DNA of 64,000 bases from Intestinirhabdus alba (GCF_009711095.1 NZ_WMJZ01000004.1:1-64000), one strand, 5' to 3'; positions 8,389-17,798 are shown, counted from the first letter of the stretch. Made by a program: numbers and translations. Notes: generated by a model from the letters alone, not told the origin.

Positions 8389-10587
8389 ATGCCATCGCCC
8401 GCTAACCACGGTAAAAAACCCCCACAGTTTTCATCCTTCAGGCCGGCTCCCGCGCCGCAGAAGGCCGACGCCTGCTGCTGTGAAAAAGCGTGCGCAACGC
8501 CGGAAACCATCGCCGACGCGGAAAGCGGCACGCGCTACGCCTGGAAGGTCGTCGGAATGGACTGCGCCGCCTGCGCCCGCAAGGTTGAAAACGCGGTGCG
8601 CCAGGTCAGCGGCGTCAACCGCGTACAGGTGCTATTCGCCACCGAAAGGCTGGTGGTGGATACCGAAAGCGACGTCCGTCAGCGCGTCGAAAGCGCGGTG
8701 CGCAGGGCGGGCTACACGCTGCGCGATGAACAGGCTATGGCAGTTGCGCCCGAGTCCCGGCTGAAAGAGAACCTGCCGCTTTTAATACTGATGGTGATGA
8801 TGGCCGTCAGCTGGGGGCTGGAGCAGTTCGCGCCCCGCCCCGGCCAGCTGGCCTTTATCGTCACCACCCTTGTGGGCCTGTATCCGATCGGCCGTCAGGC
8901 GCTGCGCCTGCTGAGGAGCGGCAGCCTCTTTACCATTGAAACGCTGATGAGCATTGCCGCCGTCGGCGCGCTGTTTATTGGCGCAACGGCGGAGGCGGCG
9001 ATGGTGCTGCTGCTGTTTACGATCGGCGAGCGTCTGGAGGGATGGGCCGCCAGCCGCGCCCGCAAGGGGGTCAGCGCGCTGATGGCGCTCAGGCCGGAAA
9101 CCGCCACCCGCCTGCGCGGCGGCGAGCGCGAAGCGGTCGCCATCGACGCCTTACGGCCGGGCGACATTATCGAGGTGGCGGCGGGCGGACGCCTGCCCGC
9201 GGACGCCCGGCTGGTCTCCGCCTTCGCCAGCTTCGACGAGAGCGCCCTGACCGGCGAATCGCTGCCCGCTGAGCGCGCGGCGGGCGACAGAGTTCCGGCT
9301 GGAGCCACCAGCGTCGACCGGCTGGTCACCCTTGAGGTGCTTTCTGAACCGGGAGCCAGCGCCATCGACCGCATTCTGCGGCTGATTGAAGAGGCCGACG
9401 AGCGCCGGGCTCCCGTCGAGCGCTTTATCGACCGCTTCAGCCGGATCTACACCCCGGCGATTATGGCCATCGCCCTGCTGACAGCGGTGCTGCCGCCGCT
9501 GCTGTTCGCCGCCCCCTGGCAGGCGTGGATCTACAAGGGGCTGACGCTGCTGCTGATCGGCTGCCCCTGCGCGCTGGTGATCTCCACGCCGGCGGCCATC
9601 ACCTCCGGGCTGGCGGCGGCGGCCCGGCGCGGCGCGCTGATTAAGGGCGGAGCGGCGCTGGAGCAGTTGGGCCGTATCACCCAGGTGGCGTTCGATAAGA
9701 CCGGCACCCTGACCGTCGGCAAACCGCGCATTACCGCACTTTGCCCGGCGGAGGAGGTTGACGAGACGGCGCTGCTGGCGCTGGCGGCGGCGGTTGAGCA
9801 GGGGGCGACGCATCCGCTGGCCCAGGCCATCGTGCAGGAAGCCCAGACGCGCGGGCTGGCGATTGCGCCCGCCGACGCGCAGCAGACGCTGGTCGGCGTC
9901 GGCATCGAGGCGCAGGTTGACGGCGAGCGGGTGCTGATCTGCGCGGCGGGTAAACGGCCTGCCGATGCGTTCGCGGCTAAAATCGAGGCGCTGGAAAGCG
10001 CCGGACAGACGGTGGTGCTGGTGCTGCGTAACGATCGCCCGCTCGGCGTTATCGCGCTGCAGGATACCCTGCGCGAGGACGCCCGCGTCGCCGTCGACGA
10101 GCTGCACGCCCTCGGGGTGAGCGGGGTGATCCTCACCGGCGATAATCCGCGCGCGGCGGCGGCCATCGCCGACGCGCTGGGGCTGGAATTCCGCGCCGGG
10201 CTGCTGCCGGAGGATAAGGTCGGGGCGGTAACCGCCCTGAACGCCCGCTCGCCGCTGGCGATGGTCGGAGACGGCATTAACGACGCCCCCGCCATGAAGG
10301 CCGCCGCCATCGGTATCGCCATGGGCAGCGGCACCGACGTGGCGCTGGAGACCGCCGACGCGGCGCTGACCCACAACCGGCTGCGCGGCCTGGCGCAGAT
10401 GATTCGGCTGGCGCGCGCCGCTCACGCCAACATCCGCCAGAATATCGCCATCGCGCTGGGGCTGAAGGGGCTCTTCCTTGTCACCACCCTGCTGGGGATA
10501 ACCGGGCTGTGGCTGGCGGTGCTGGCGGACACCGGGGCGACGGTGCTGGTCACCGCCAACGCGCTGCGCCTGCTGCGTAAAGCGTAA
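8389..10587 (+). CDS. zntA: Zn(II)/Cd(II)/Pb(II)-translocating P-type ATPase ZntA
   Basis: Inner-membrane P1B-type ATPase that exports zinc, cadmium and lead. The 732-aa protein has a cysteine-rich N terminus (CCCEKAC, residues 29-35) and a heavy-metal-associated domain with GMDCAAC (C59, C62). The intramembrane metal site is CPC at 392-394, the phosphorylation site DKTGTLT has D436, and the hinge GDGINDAP is present. The start is ATG 8389, 5 nt after CCGGAGG. A second ATG at 8384 is out of frame. Regulation is by the ZntR promoter immediately upstream. Confidence 0.98.
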   Translation: MPSPANHGKKPPQFSSFRPAPAPQKADACCCEKACATPETIADAESGTRYAWKVVGMDCAACARKVENAVRQVSGVNRVQVLFATERLVVDTESDVRQRVESAVRRAGYTLRDEQAMAVAPESRLKENLPLLILMVMMAVSWGLEQFAPRPGQLAFIVTTLVGLYPIGRQALRLLRSGSLFTIETLMSIAAVGALFIGATAEAAMVLLLFTIGERLEGWAASRARKGVSALMALRPETATRLRGGEREAVAIDALRPGDIIEVAAGGRLPADARLVSAFASFDESALTGESLPAERAAGDRVPAGATSVDRLVTLEVLSEPGASAIDRILRLIEEADERRAPVERFIDRFSRIYTPAIMAIALLTAVLPPLLFAAPWQAWIYKGLTLLLIGCPCALVISTPAAITSGLAAAARRGALIKGGAALEQLGRITQVAFDKTGTLTVGKPRITALCPAEEVDETALLALAAAVEQGATHPLAQAIVQEAQTRGLAIAPADAQQTLVGVGIEAQVDGERVLICAAGKRPADAFAAKIEALESAGQTVVLVLRNDRPLGVIALQDTLREDARVAVDELHALGVSGVILTGDNPRAAAAIADALGLEFRAGLLPEDKVGAVTALNARSPLAMVGDGINDAPAMKAAAIGIAMGSGTDVALETADAALTHNRLRGLAQMIRLARAAHANIRQNIAIALGLKGLFLVTTLLGITGLWLAVLADTGATVLVTANALRLLRKA

Positions 10588-10605
10588 CGGGTCGGCGGCT
10601 TACGG

Positions 10606-11589
10606 CTACTGAACGTCAGCAATCGCCTTCATCAGCTCCTGGTGCTTATCGCCGTATCGGGCGCGCACCGGCTCGGTGGCTTTAATAAAATAGCTTTTGT
10701 CGATGTCATGGAACTGCACGCCGCCCGCCTTCATCTTCGCCAGCGCATCCTGGGTATAGGCCTCCCAGAGCTTGCGCTGTTCAAGCTGCGCCTCGCGCGC
10801 CAGGGTTTTAATCCGCTGCTGCTCCCCGGCGCTCAGCTTATCCCACTTCACTTTTGAATAGAGCAGCACCTCCGGGGTAATGAAGTGTCCGCTAAGGGTG
10901 TAGTGCTTCGCCACCGGCATGTAGTTATGGGCCACGAAGGTCGGCGGGTTATTCTCCGCCCCGTCGATCACCCCGGTCTGCATACCGCTGAAGACCTCGC
11001 TCACCCCCATCGCCACCGAGTTGGCTCCCATCGCCTTCAGGGTATCCAGCGCTACCGGGCTGCCCTGCACGCGAATTTTCATGCCGCGAAGATCCTCCGG
11101 CTTAACGACCGGATTCTTGGTGATCAGATTTCGGGTGCCGGAATCCATCCAGCCGAGGAACACCAGCCGCGACTTCGGGTTGTTGGTCAGCTTATCGCCG
11201 ATGCTCTGGCCAATCTCCCCGTCGATAACCTTATGCATATGCGCCTCATCGCGGAAGACGTAGGGCAGCGTAAAGACCTCAATGTCCGGCAGAATGGCGG
11301 CCACCGGAGCCATCGATACGCGGATCATGTCGATAGCGCCAATCTGCGCCTGTTCGATCATCTGCTTCTCATCGCCCAGCACGCCGCCGGGGAAGGTTTT
11401 AATCTCCAGCTTGCCGTCAGTTTGCTGCTTCAGCTTTTCGCCCATATGCTGTACCGCCACCACGTTAGGGTAGCCCACCGGATGAACGTCGGCCGCCTTG
11501 ATGACCTGGGCAAAAAGCGTGTGGGAATACAGCAGGGTGGCCGTAGCCAGGCACAGCGAGGCCGCGAGCGGCTTTATTGTTACGTTCAT
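10606..11589 (-). CDS. orphan TRAP-type C4-dicarboxylate/sugar-acid solute-binding protein (DctP family)
   Basis: Periplasmic extracytoplasmic receptor of a tripartite ATP-independent periplasmic transporter, 327 aa. It has a signal peptide (residues 1-27, ending LFAQ), and the family core includes the substrate-carboxylate-binding arginine in GMKIRVQGS (R173) and the motif GVIDGAENNPPTF. No DctQ or DctM membrane genes are adjacent: zntA is convergent on one side and tusA follows on the other. E. coli has no gene here. A KdgR-like palindrome lies 31-45 nt upstream of the start, suggesting a uronate or related sugar-acid ligand, which is inference. It could use a TRAP permease encoded elsewhere. 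Confidence 0.88.
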   Translation of the reverse strand: MNVTIKPLAASLCLATATLLYSHTLFAQVIKAADVHPVGYPNVVAVQHMGEKLKQQTDGKLEIKTFPGGVLGDEKQMIEQAQIGAIDMIRVSMAPVAAILPDIEVFTLPYVFRDEAHMHKVIDGEIGQSIGDKLTNNPKSRLVFLGWMDSGTRNLITKNPVVKPEDLRGMKIRVQGSPVALDTLKAMGANSVAMGVSEVFSGMQTGVIDGAENNPPTFVAHNYMPVAKHYTLSGHFITPEVLLYSKVKWDKLSAGEQQRIKTLAREAQLEQRKLWEAYTQDALAKMKAGGVQFHDIDKSYFIKATEPVRARYGDKHQELMKAIADVQ

Positions 11590-11619
11590 GGGTTAGCTCC
11601 AGAGGTCAACGGGTAGCGT

Positions 11620-11634
11620 TAAAACATTGTTTTA
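11620..11634 (-). promoter_or_regulatory. KdgR-like operator upstream of the TRAP binding-protein gene
   Basis: TAAAACA-T-TGTTTTA is an exact 7-bp-arm palindrome with one central base. It fits the AT-flanked A-A-C-R/Y-T-T pattern of enterobacterial KdgR (2-keto-3-deoxygluconate repressor) sites and matches 12 of 15 bases of the site in front of kdgK (51367-51381). Assignment to KdgR is inference from pattern. Confidence 0.55.
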
Positions 11635-11763
11635 GTTTTACGCTTAAAACGTAGTCGACGGTCTGCAGAGCGTAGGTGAAGCGGCTCACAAAAGCGGGAA
11701 AAGATAAAACGGCGGTTCAGAACTGCGACGCCGGACGTATCGCGGAGGGGCGGCGGGCGGCCC

Positions 11764-12009
11764 CTATCGTCCTTTACGCACCAGGTAACGGTACGGCAGG
11801 GTATCCGTCTGTTTCGCCACCAGCTCGTGCTCCATAAAGGTACAAAAGCCGGGGATGTCGCGGGTGGTGGCCGGATCGTCGGCAATAATCAGCAGCGTTT
11901 CACCGCTTTGCATACCGCGCACGGTTTTACGCACCATCATCACCGGTTCCGGACAGCGCAGCCCCAGCGCGTCCAGGGTATGGTCGGGGGAGGAAAACAG
12001 ATCGCTCAT
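11764..12009 (-). CDS. tusA: sulfurtransferase TusA
   Basis: Small persulfide carrier that takes sulfur from IscS and passes it to TusBCD/TusE/MnmA for 2-thiouridine at tRNA position 34. It also feeds molybdenum-cofactor sulfur transfer. The 81-aa product matches E. coli TusA (SirA/YhhP), with the active cysteine C19 in the GLRCPEPV motif. Divergent from yhhQ. Confidence 0.96.
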   Translation of the reverse strand: MSDLFSSPDHTLDALGLRCPEPVMMVRKTVRGMQSGETLLIIADDPATTRDIPGFCTFMEHELVAKQTDTLPYRYLVRKGR

Positions 12010-12301
12010 CGTTATCTCGTTCAGCCAAAAAACGGCCCTAGTTTACGCCCGGATCGCCGTCAGGCCAACCGGGTTAACGATTGCGTGAAAACTGGCCATT
12101 GCAATATCGTTGCAAAGCAGTATTATGCGGCGGCCTGAAATGGTTAAGGCGCGCCGCTGACCTGGCCGTTGGAACAACGGCAGGTAACAACGCCCGGCGC
12201 AAAATGGGTTCCCTCACCCCAAACAGAGGCGCTTTTCCGTCATCGCCCGCGAGCGTTAACGCCGCGGTCGGTTAAAAGACAGCGTCTGAAAAAGGCACAT
12301 T

Positions 12302-12967
12302 ATGACTTCGCTTTCTCAAACTCAGCGCCCGAAGGCGCTGTTCTGGCTATCGCTATTTCACCTGCTGGTGATCACCTCCAGCAACTATCTGGTCCAGCTT
12401 CCGGTCTCGGTGTTCGGCTTCCATACCACCTGGGGAGCATTCAGCTTTCCCTTTATTTTTCTCGCCACCGATCTGACCGTGCGTATTTTTGGCGCGCCGC
12501 TGGCGCGACGGATTATCTTTGCGGCGATGCTTCCGGCGCTGCTGGTCTCATACGTCATTTCGTCGCTGTTCTATATGGGCTCGTGGCAGGGCCCAGGAGC
12601 GCTGCTGCATTTCAATTTATTCGTCGCCCGCATCGCCGCCGCCAGCTTTATGGCCTACGCGCTGGGGCAGATTCTGGACGTACACGTCTTTAACCGCCTG
12701 CGCCAGCACCGCCGCTGGTGGCTGGCACCGACGGCCTCCACCCTGTTCGGCAACGTCAGCGACACCCTCGCCTTTTTCTTTATCGCCTTCTGGCGCAGCC
12801 CGGACCCCTTTATGGCCGCCCACTGGATGGAAATCGCCCTCGTCGACTACGCCTTTAAGGTGCTTATCAGCCTTATCTTCTTCCTGCCGATGTACGGCAT
12901 ACTGCTGAATATGTTGCTGAAAAGACTGGCAGATAAATCTGAAATCCCGGCAATACAGCCGAGTTAA
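12302..12967 (+). CDS. yhhQ: queuosine precursor (7-cyano-7-deazaguanine) transporter YhhQ
   Basis: Inner-membrane transporter of the vitamin-uptake-like YhhQ/COG1738 family, shown in E. coli to import preQ0 and preQ1 for queuosine synthesis. The 221-aa protein has about six membrane segments and the family motif FLATDLTVRIFG (near residue 58). An extended 290-bp upstream region separates it from the divergent tusA. I looked there for a preQ1-type aptamer and saw none. Next gene dcrB, same strand, 72 bp on. Confidence 0.93.
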   Translation: MTSLSQTQRPKALFWLSLFHLLVITSSNYLVQLPVSVFGFHTTWGAFSFPFIFLATDLTVRIFGAPLARRIIFAAMLPALLVSYVISSLFYMGSWQGPGALLHFNLFVARIAAASFMAYALGQILDVHVFNRLRQHRRWWLAPTASTLFGNVSDTLAFFFIAFWRSPDPFMAAHWMEIALVDYAFKVLISLIFFLPMYGILLNMLLKRLADKSEIPAIQPS

Positions 12968-13039
12968 AGGTTCATTTTTGCGGTTGTGATAAGATGAACA
13001 AATGTGCCGTTATGGCCGTTTATCGAAAGGAAGAAGTCA

Positions 13040-13597
13040 ATGCGCAAACTGGTTAAATATGTCGGTATTGGCCTGCTGGTTATGGGGCTTGCGGCCTGTG
13101 ATAACAATGAGACGACAGCCCCGTCGGCGAACGCCGCCAGCGACGGCCAGGCCACCGGCCAGACCGTCAGCCTGCTGGACGGTAAGCTGAGCTTCTCTCT
13201 GCCGGCGGACATGGCCGATCGGAGCGGTAAGCTGGGCACCCAGGCGAACAACATGCACGTCTACTCAGACGCCTCCGGTCAGAAAGCGGTCATCGTCATC
13301 GTGGGCGACAATACCGATGAAGACCTCGCGGTGCTGGCGAAGCGCCTGGAGCAGCAGCAGCGCAGCCGGGACCCGCAGCTGCAGGTGGTGACCAACAAAT
13401 CCATTGAGCTGAAGGGCCATACGCTGCAGCAGCTGGACAGCATTATTTCCGCGAAGGGCCAGACCGCCTGGTCCTCGGTCCTGCTGGGCAAGATTGACAA
13501 TCAGCTGCTGACCCTGCAGATCACCCTGCCGGCCACCGATCAGCAGAAGGCGCAGACCGGCGCGGAAAACATTATTAATACGCTGGTTATCCAGTAA
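13040..13597 (+). CDS. dcrB: periplasmic lipoprotein DcrB
   Basis: 185-aa lipoprotein of the DcrB/PsbP-like fold. In E. coli it is needed for phage C1 and C6 DNA entry and has been linked to envelope homeostasis. It has an N-terminal signal peptide with lipobox LAAC (cysteine ~20), and the conserved body follows ([31 protein letters not shown]). The start at 13040 is supported by an AAGGAAG ribosome-binding site and by length. The frame is open for 12 codons upstream. Confidence 0.95.
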   Translation: MRKLVKYVGIGLLVMGLAACDNNETTAPSANAASDGQATGQTVSLLDGKLSFSLPADMADRSGKLGTQANNMHVYSDASGQKAVIVIVGDNTDEDLAVLAKRLEQQQRSRDPQLQVVTNKSIELKGHTLQQLDSIISAKGQTAWSSVLLGKIDNQLLTLQITLPATDQQKAQTGAENIINTLVIQ

Positions 13598-13610
13598 CGA
13601 TAACAACGAA

Positions 13611-13636
13611 GAGGGAAAGCGCGCCTTTCCCTTTTT
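13611..13636 (+). terminator. terminator of dcrB
   Basis: AGGGAAAG (13612-13619) pairs with CTTTCCCT (13625-13632) around a 5-nt loop and runs into a T-tract. It sits 14 bases after the dcrB stop, between convergent dcrB and yhhS. Confidence 0.85.
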
Positions 13637-13659
13637 GCGGTGAACCGCCGCTCTTTCGT

Positions 13660-14874
13660 TTACTCCCCTTCGTTCACCGCGGGCGGCGTAAAGAGGGAGC
13701 GTTTTAGCCGCCAGGTCAACAGCAGCGCAATCGCCACCAGCCCCGCCGCCGCCAGATAGATGGCCGATACCCCCGCCCGGCTCATCACCAGCCCCGCCAG
13801 AGGCCCGACGATCCCAAGAGACAGATCCATAAACACCGTATAGGTCGCCAGCGCCGCCCCCTGATTCTGCTGCGGCACCGCTTTTACCGCCACCACGCCG
13901 AGCGCCGGGAAGACCATCGAGAAGCCCATTCCCGCCAGCAGCACACCGATTTTCGCCATCCACGGCATCACCGCCATCCCCACCAGCAGCAGGCCAACGC
14001 TCTCCACCACAAAACAGACTATCGCGACGTTAAGGCCGCCAAAACGGTTAATACCGCCCGGAAACAGCAGCCGGGTGCCGACAAAAGCACAGCTGAACAG
14101 CGTCAGCGCAAAGGCAGCGCCGCCCCAGCCCCTGGCGTCATAAAATAGCGTGATAAAAGTGGCAATCACGCCAAATCCGGACGAGGCAAGGGCCAGCGCC
14201 ATGCCGTAGGGCCAGACGCGCCCCAGCACCGCACGAAACGGCAACGGCTTCCCGTTACTGGCCTTCACCGCCGGGCGCGGAAGCGCCAGCAGCACCGCCA
14301 GCAGCGCCACGCCCATAATCATTAGCGCCAGCCCGCGCAGGCCGCCCCAGGCGTAAAACAGCACGCCGAGCGGCGCCCCCATCGCCATCGCTCCGTAAGT
14401 AACTATACCGTTCCAGGAGATCACCCGGCCGATGTGCAGCGAACCAACCGCCCCGACGCCCCACAGCGTCGAACCGGTGCCGGCGAAGCTCTGCCCGATG
14501 CCGAGGATCACCCGCCCCAGGCACAGCAGCAGCAGGCTTGCCGCCGGCCAGCCGCTGGCACCAGCCGCCAGGAAGTAGCCTGCTCCGCTGAGAAAACAGC
14601 CGCACAGGCCGAAAATGACGATCTTTTTCGGCCCCAGCAGATCGGCATAGCGCCCGGCGTGGGGGCGGCTCAGCAGGGTAGCGAAATATTGCAGGCTGAT
14701 AACCAGCCCTGCCCAGAAGGCGCTGAAGCCCATAACGTCATGGACATAGCCCGGCAGCACCGCAAGCGGCAGGCCGATGGTCAGATAGCTGGCGAAGTTA
14801 AACATCACCACGGAGACAATGCGCAGGTTAAGGCGTAATCCGCTTAGCGCTGGTTCAGCGACGGGTTCGGGCAT
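13660..14874 (-). CDS. yhhS: MFS transporter YhhS
   Basis: 404-aa major facilitator superfamily permease with twelve predicted membrane helices, of the YhhS family. The natural substrate is unknown; overproduction in E. coli raises glyphosate tolerance. The MFS loop 2-3 signature is represented by GRYADLLGPKKIVI (near residue 76). Position between dcrB (convergent) and yhhT (divergent) is as in E. coli. Confidence 0.9.
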   Translation of the reverse strand: MPEPVAEPALSGLRLNLRIVSVVMFNFASYLTIGLPLAVLPGYVHDVMGFSAFWAGLVISLQYFATLLSRPHAGRYADLLGPKKIVIFGLCGCFLSGAGYFLAAGASGWPAASLLLLCLGRVILGIGQSFAGTGSTLWGVGAVGSLHIGRVISWNGIVTYGAMAMGAPLGVLFYAWGGLRGLALMIMGVALLAVLLALPRPAVKASNGKPLPFRAVLGRVWPYGMALALASSGFGVIATFITLFYDARGWGGAAFALTLFSCAFVGTRLLFPGGINRFGGLNVAIVCFVVESVGLLLVGMAVMPWMAKIGVLLAGMGFSMVFPALGVVAVKAVPQQNQGAALATYTVFMDLSLGIVGPLAGLVMSRAGVSAIYLAAAGLVAIALLLTWRLKRSLFTPPAVNEGE

Positions 14875-15093
14875 GAGAGATTTTCCCGTTTTTACAACAA
14901 GGTTTTATTTCTACCACGCCGCATCAAGAAAATCAGCCGCAAGATTAGGAGTAACGGCGGCGGACCAGCCGCTACACTTAACTCCGGCGGGCGACGTCGC
15001 TCCAGGGCCGTTAAGCTCCGCCCGGTTCAAAATAGCTGATGGGCGGCCTCTGCGGCGGCGTCAGCCCAACGGCAACGTGAAAAGGAAAAACCG

Positions 15094-16143
15094 ATGACGA
15101 CCCCCCAGCCCGATAAAACGGGCATGCATATCCTGCTTAAGCTGGCCTCGCTGGTCATTATCCTGGCCGGGCTCCACGCCGCGGCGGATATTATCGTACA
15201 GCTCCTGCTGGCGCTCTTTTTCGCCATTGTGCTCAATCCGCTGGTTACCTGGTTTATTCGTCGGGGGGTTAAACGCCCGATGGCGATCGCCATTGTGGTG
15301 GCGGTGATGCTGATCGCGCTCACCGCCCTGATCGGGGTGCTGGCCGCCTCGATTAACGAATTTATCGCCATGCTGCCGAAGTACAATAAAGAGCTGACGC
15401 ACAAGCTGCTGCACCTCCAGCAAACGATGCCCTTCCTTAACCTGCACCAGTCGCCGGAGCGGATACTGCAGCGGATGGACTCTGAAAAGCTGATGGGATA
15501 CACCACCACTCTGATGACGGGGCTGTCCGGGGCGATGGCCAGCGTCGTGCTGCTGGTCATGACGGTCGTTTTTATGCTGTTCGAGGTTCGCCACGTTCCC
15601 TACAAGCTGCGTTTCGCCCTCAACAATCCGCAGATCCACATTGCGGGCCTGCACCGGGCGCTGAAGGGCGTCTCCCACTACCTGGCGTTAAAAACGCTGC
15701 TCAGCCTGTGGACCGGGGTTATCGTCTGGCTGGGGCTGACGCTGATGGATATCCAGTTTGCGCTGATGTGGGGCGTGCTGGCGTTCCTGCTTAACTATGT
15801 ACCGAATATCGGCTCAGTCATTTCCGCCGTGCCGCCAATGATCCAGGCGCTGCTGTTCAACGGGTTTTATGAGTGCGTGATGGTGGGGGCGCTATTTCTG
15901 GTGGTCCATATGGTGCTGGGCAATATGGTGGAGCCGCGCATGATGGGCCATCGCCTGGGCATGTCGACGCTGGTGGTGTTCCTGTCGTTACTGGTCTGGG
16001 GCTGGCTGCTGGGGCCGGTGGGTATGCTGCTGTCGGTGCCCTTAACCAGCGTGTGCAAAATCTGGATGGAGACCACCAAAGGCGGCAGCAAGCTGGCGAT
16101 ACTGCTGGGACCGGGGCGGCCAAAGAGCCGGCTACCCGGCTAG
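15094..16143 (+). CDS. yhhT: AI-2E family transporter YhhT
   Basis: 349-aa polytopic membrane protein of the AI-2E exporter/permease superfamily (COG0628). The substrate of YhhT is unknown. Hydrophobic pairs at the N terminus and a C-terminal cluster of helices containing NYVPNIGSVIS and MLLSVPLTSVCKI are family hallmarks. In E. coli acpT and then nikA follow; here acpT is absent. Confidence 0.9.
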   Translation: MTTPQPDKTGMHILLKLASLVIILAGLHAAADIIVQLLLALFFAIVLNPLVTWFIRRGVKRPMAIAIVVAVMLIALTALIGVLAASINEFIAMLPKYNKELTHKLLHLQQTMPFLNLHQSPERILQRMDSEKLMGYTTTLMTGLSGAMASVVLLVMTVVFMLFEVRHVPYKLRFALNNPQIHIAGLHRALKGVSHYLALKTLLSLWTGVIVWLGLTLMDIQFALMWGVLAFLLNYVPNIGSVISAVPPMIQALLFNGFYECVMVGALFLVVHMVLGNMVEPRMMGHRLGMSTLVVFLSLLVWGWLLGPVGMLLSVPLTSVCKIWMETTKGGSKLAILLGPGRPKSRLPG

Positions 16144-16239
16144 CCCCCGCGCCGGCCTGGCGAATGCAGTGCTCAGCCTCGCCATCTGCACCCCCACGCC
16201 GTTTACGCTCACCGCCGGAGCGGTGGAGCGTCCGGGCGC

Positions 16240-16746
16240 TTAACGTAAGTTTTCCGGGAAGTTGGCCGGCAGCTCGCTGGCCGCGCAGTCAATAACGCTG
16301 TCGTTATCCGCCCCGCAGTCGCGCACAAAGGTGATGGTGGCGAACTCGTCGATAACCTCCGTCGGGTAAGCCGGTCCCGCCTCGCGATACGACTCCATCA
16401 GCGGAATATGGTCGTTCTGGAAGCAGACCGTTTTTTCCGGGTTGTTGATCACCCAGCGCGGGAAGAATATGGTGCCGTGGAACAGCCGATCCCCCAGGTT
16501 GACGATCAGGCTGACGTCGGTGCCGGTCGGTTCGGTCCAGGAGATTTTGTAGATGCTCTCCCCTACCCGCACGATCCAGGCGTGCTGATCTTTTACCCAA
16601 CGGTTGCCGACGATGCCGCTGTGGATGCGGTAGTCGAGCGTCCGGGCGTTTTTGACGTAAATCTCGTAGTTCCAGCCGTTGTCATAGGTATAGACCAGAT
16701 GTTTGCCCACAAAACCGCTCAAATCATGTTTATCAAAGGTCGCCAT
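16240..16746 (-). CDS. padC: phenolic acid decarboxylase
   Basis: Cytoplasmic cofactor-free decarboxylase converting ferulic, p-coumaric and caffeic acids to 4-vinyl derivatives, a detoxification of plant phenolics. The 168-aa length is typical for the family. It shows the opening FDKHDLSGFVGKHLVYTYDNG and later GNRWVKDQ, KISWTEPTGTDVSL and FFPRWVINNPEKT, which build the small beta-barrel active site with its Tyr/Arg/Glu residues. A LysR gene is transcribed divergently 99 bp away and is its likely regulator. The pair replaces E. coli acpT. The alternative symbol padA is used in some genomes. Confidence 0.93.
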   Translation of the reverse strand: MATFDKHDLSGFVGKHLVYTYDNGWNYEIYVKNARTLDYRIHSGIVGNRWVKDQHAWIVRVGESIYKISWTEPTGTDVSLIVNLGDRLFHGTIFFPRWVINNPEKTVCFQNDHIPLMESYREAGPAYPTEVIDEFATITFVRDCGADNDSVIDCAASELPANFPENLR

Positions 16747-16845
16747 AATGTTTCTCCTGATGTTCGATGAGGGGATGTTATCCCTTTAAAACCTGGATGA
16801 ATAACGCTATGTTTGCATCATATTCATTCAATTTTTAGATGAGTT

Positions 16846-17706
16846 ATGCATAAAACAACCCTGGAGCAGTGGGCCTTACTGGAAAAGGTAGTGGAACTGG
16901 GAAGCTTTGCGAAGGCGGCGGCGCAGACGAACCGCAGCCAGTCTTCGGTCAGCTATAACCTTGCGCTGCTGCAGGAGCGGCTCGGCGTGACGCTGCTGAC
17001 CCCGGCCGGACGCCGGGCGGTGCTGACTCCCGCCGGGGAGCTGCTGCTTGGCCAGGTCGCGCCGCTGCTGAGGGCGTTCACCTGGGTGGAGACCCGCGCC
17101 TCCACCCTGCACGACGGCGCGCGCACGCGGCTGGATCTGGTGGTGGACAGCATCTTCCCGCGCCGCCGCCTGTTCGCCATTCTGAAACAGTTTCAGCAGG
17201 CCTGGCCCCAGACCCAGGTGCGGCTGACGGAGGTGCTGGAGAGCGGCTCCGGCCAGCCGTCGGCTTACGCCGATGCCGACGTGATGGTGCTGACCCGCCG
17301 CCAGGACGTCACCGGGCGCGGGGAGTGGCTGATGAATATCGATTTCATCGCCGTTGCCCATTGCGATCATCCGCTCTGCGCCCTTCCTGCGCCGCTGAGC
17401 GAAGAGGCCCTGCGCCCCTGGCCGCTAATCTGCATTGCCGACCGCGACACGCCGCCGCAGCCGGCGCACGATGCGTGGACCTTCTCCACCGTGGATGCCG
17501 CCATCGACGCGGTGATGTACCAGGTGGGCTACGGATGGCTGCCGGAGGAGCGCATCCGGCCGCTGCTGGAGCAGGGCACGCTACGCCCGCTGCCGTTGAC
17601 CCACGGCGCACGGCGTGCCACCCCGCTGCACCTGATTGTTAAGACCTCCCTCGCGCCGCTGGACGCCCAGGTCACCACCCTGCTCCACCTGCTCCGCGCG
17701 GGCTGA
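16846..17706 (+). CDS. LysR-family regulator divergent from phenolic acid decarboxylase
   Basis: 286-aa LysR-type transcriptional regulator. It has an N-terminal winged helix-turn-helix (LEKVVELGSFAKAAAQTNRSQSSVSYNLALLQERLGV, residues ~10-44) and a C-terminal effector domain (LDLVVDSIFPRRRLFAILKQFQQAWP from ~95). Divergence from the decarboxylase gene suggests it senses hydroxycinnamic acids, which is inference. In Gram-positives this enzyme is usually controlled by PadR instead. The 99-bp gap contains the LysR-type pair of promoters. Confidence 0.88.
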   Translation: MHKTTLEQWALLEKVVELGSFAKAAAQTNRSQSSVSYNLALLQERLGVTLLTPAGRRAVLTPAGELLLGQVAPLLRAFTWVETRASTLHDGARTRLDLVVDSIFPRRRLFAILKQFQQAWPQTQVRLTEVLESGSGQPSAYADADVMVLTRRQDVTGRGEWLMNIDFIAVAHCDHPLCALPAPLSEEALRPWPLICIADRDTPPQPAHDAWTFSTVDAAIDAVMYQVGYGWLPEERIRPLLEQGTLRPLPLTHGARRATPLHLIVKTSLAPLDAQVTTLLHLLRAG

Positions 17707-17770
17707 GGCACCGCTTTCGCCGGTCTGTGGCCCGCAGACCGCCCAACTATTGATCCAGAACAGGCCAAAA

Positions 17771-17798
17771 GTATGATGAATCCTTAAAATCGTCATAC
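17771..17798 (+). promoter_or_regulatory. NikR operator of nikABCDE
   Basis: GTATGA-N16-TCATAC, an exact match to the NikR operator consensus, about 110 bp before nikA. Ni-loaded NikR binding here represses the operon. In E. coli FNR activates the same promoter, but I do not see a convincing FNR site. Confidence 0.95.

Noticed and set aside
9151-10425. 424-aa minus-strand open frame opposite zntA
   Set aside because: Antisense shadow of zntA; low-complexity Gly/Arg/Gln composition and no ribosome-binding site or homology.
12010-12301. preQ1 riboswitch before the queuosine-precursor transporter gene
   Set aside because: The location is attractive, but I found no H-type pseudoknot pattern or the A-rich tail expected of preQ1 aptamers.
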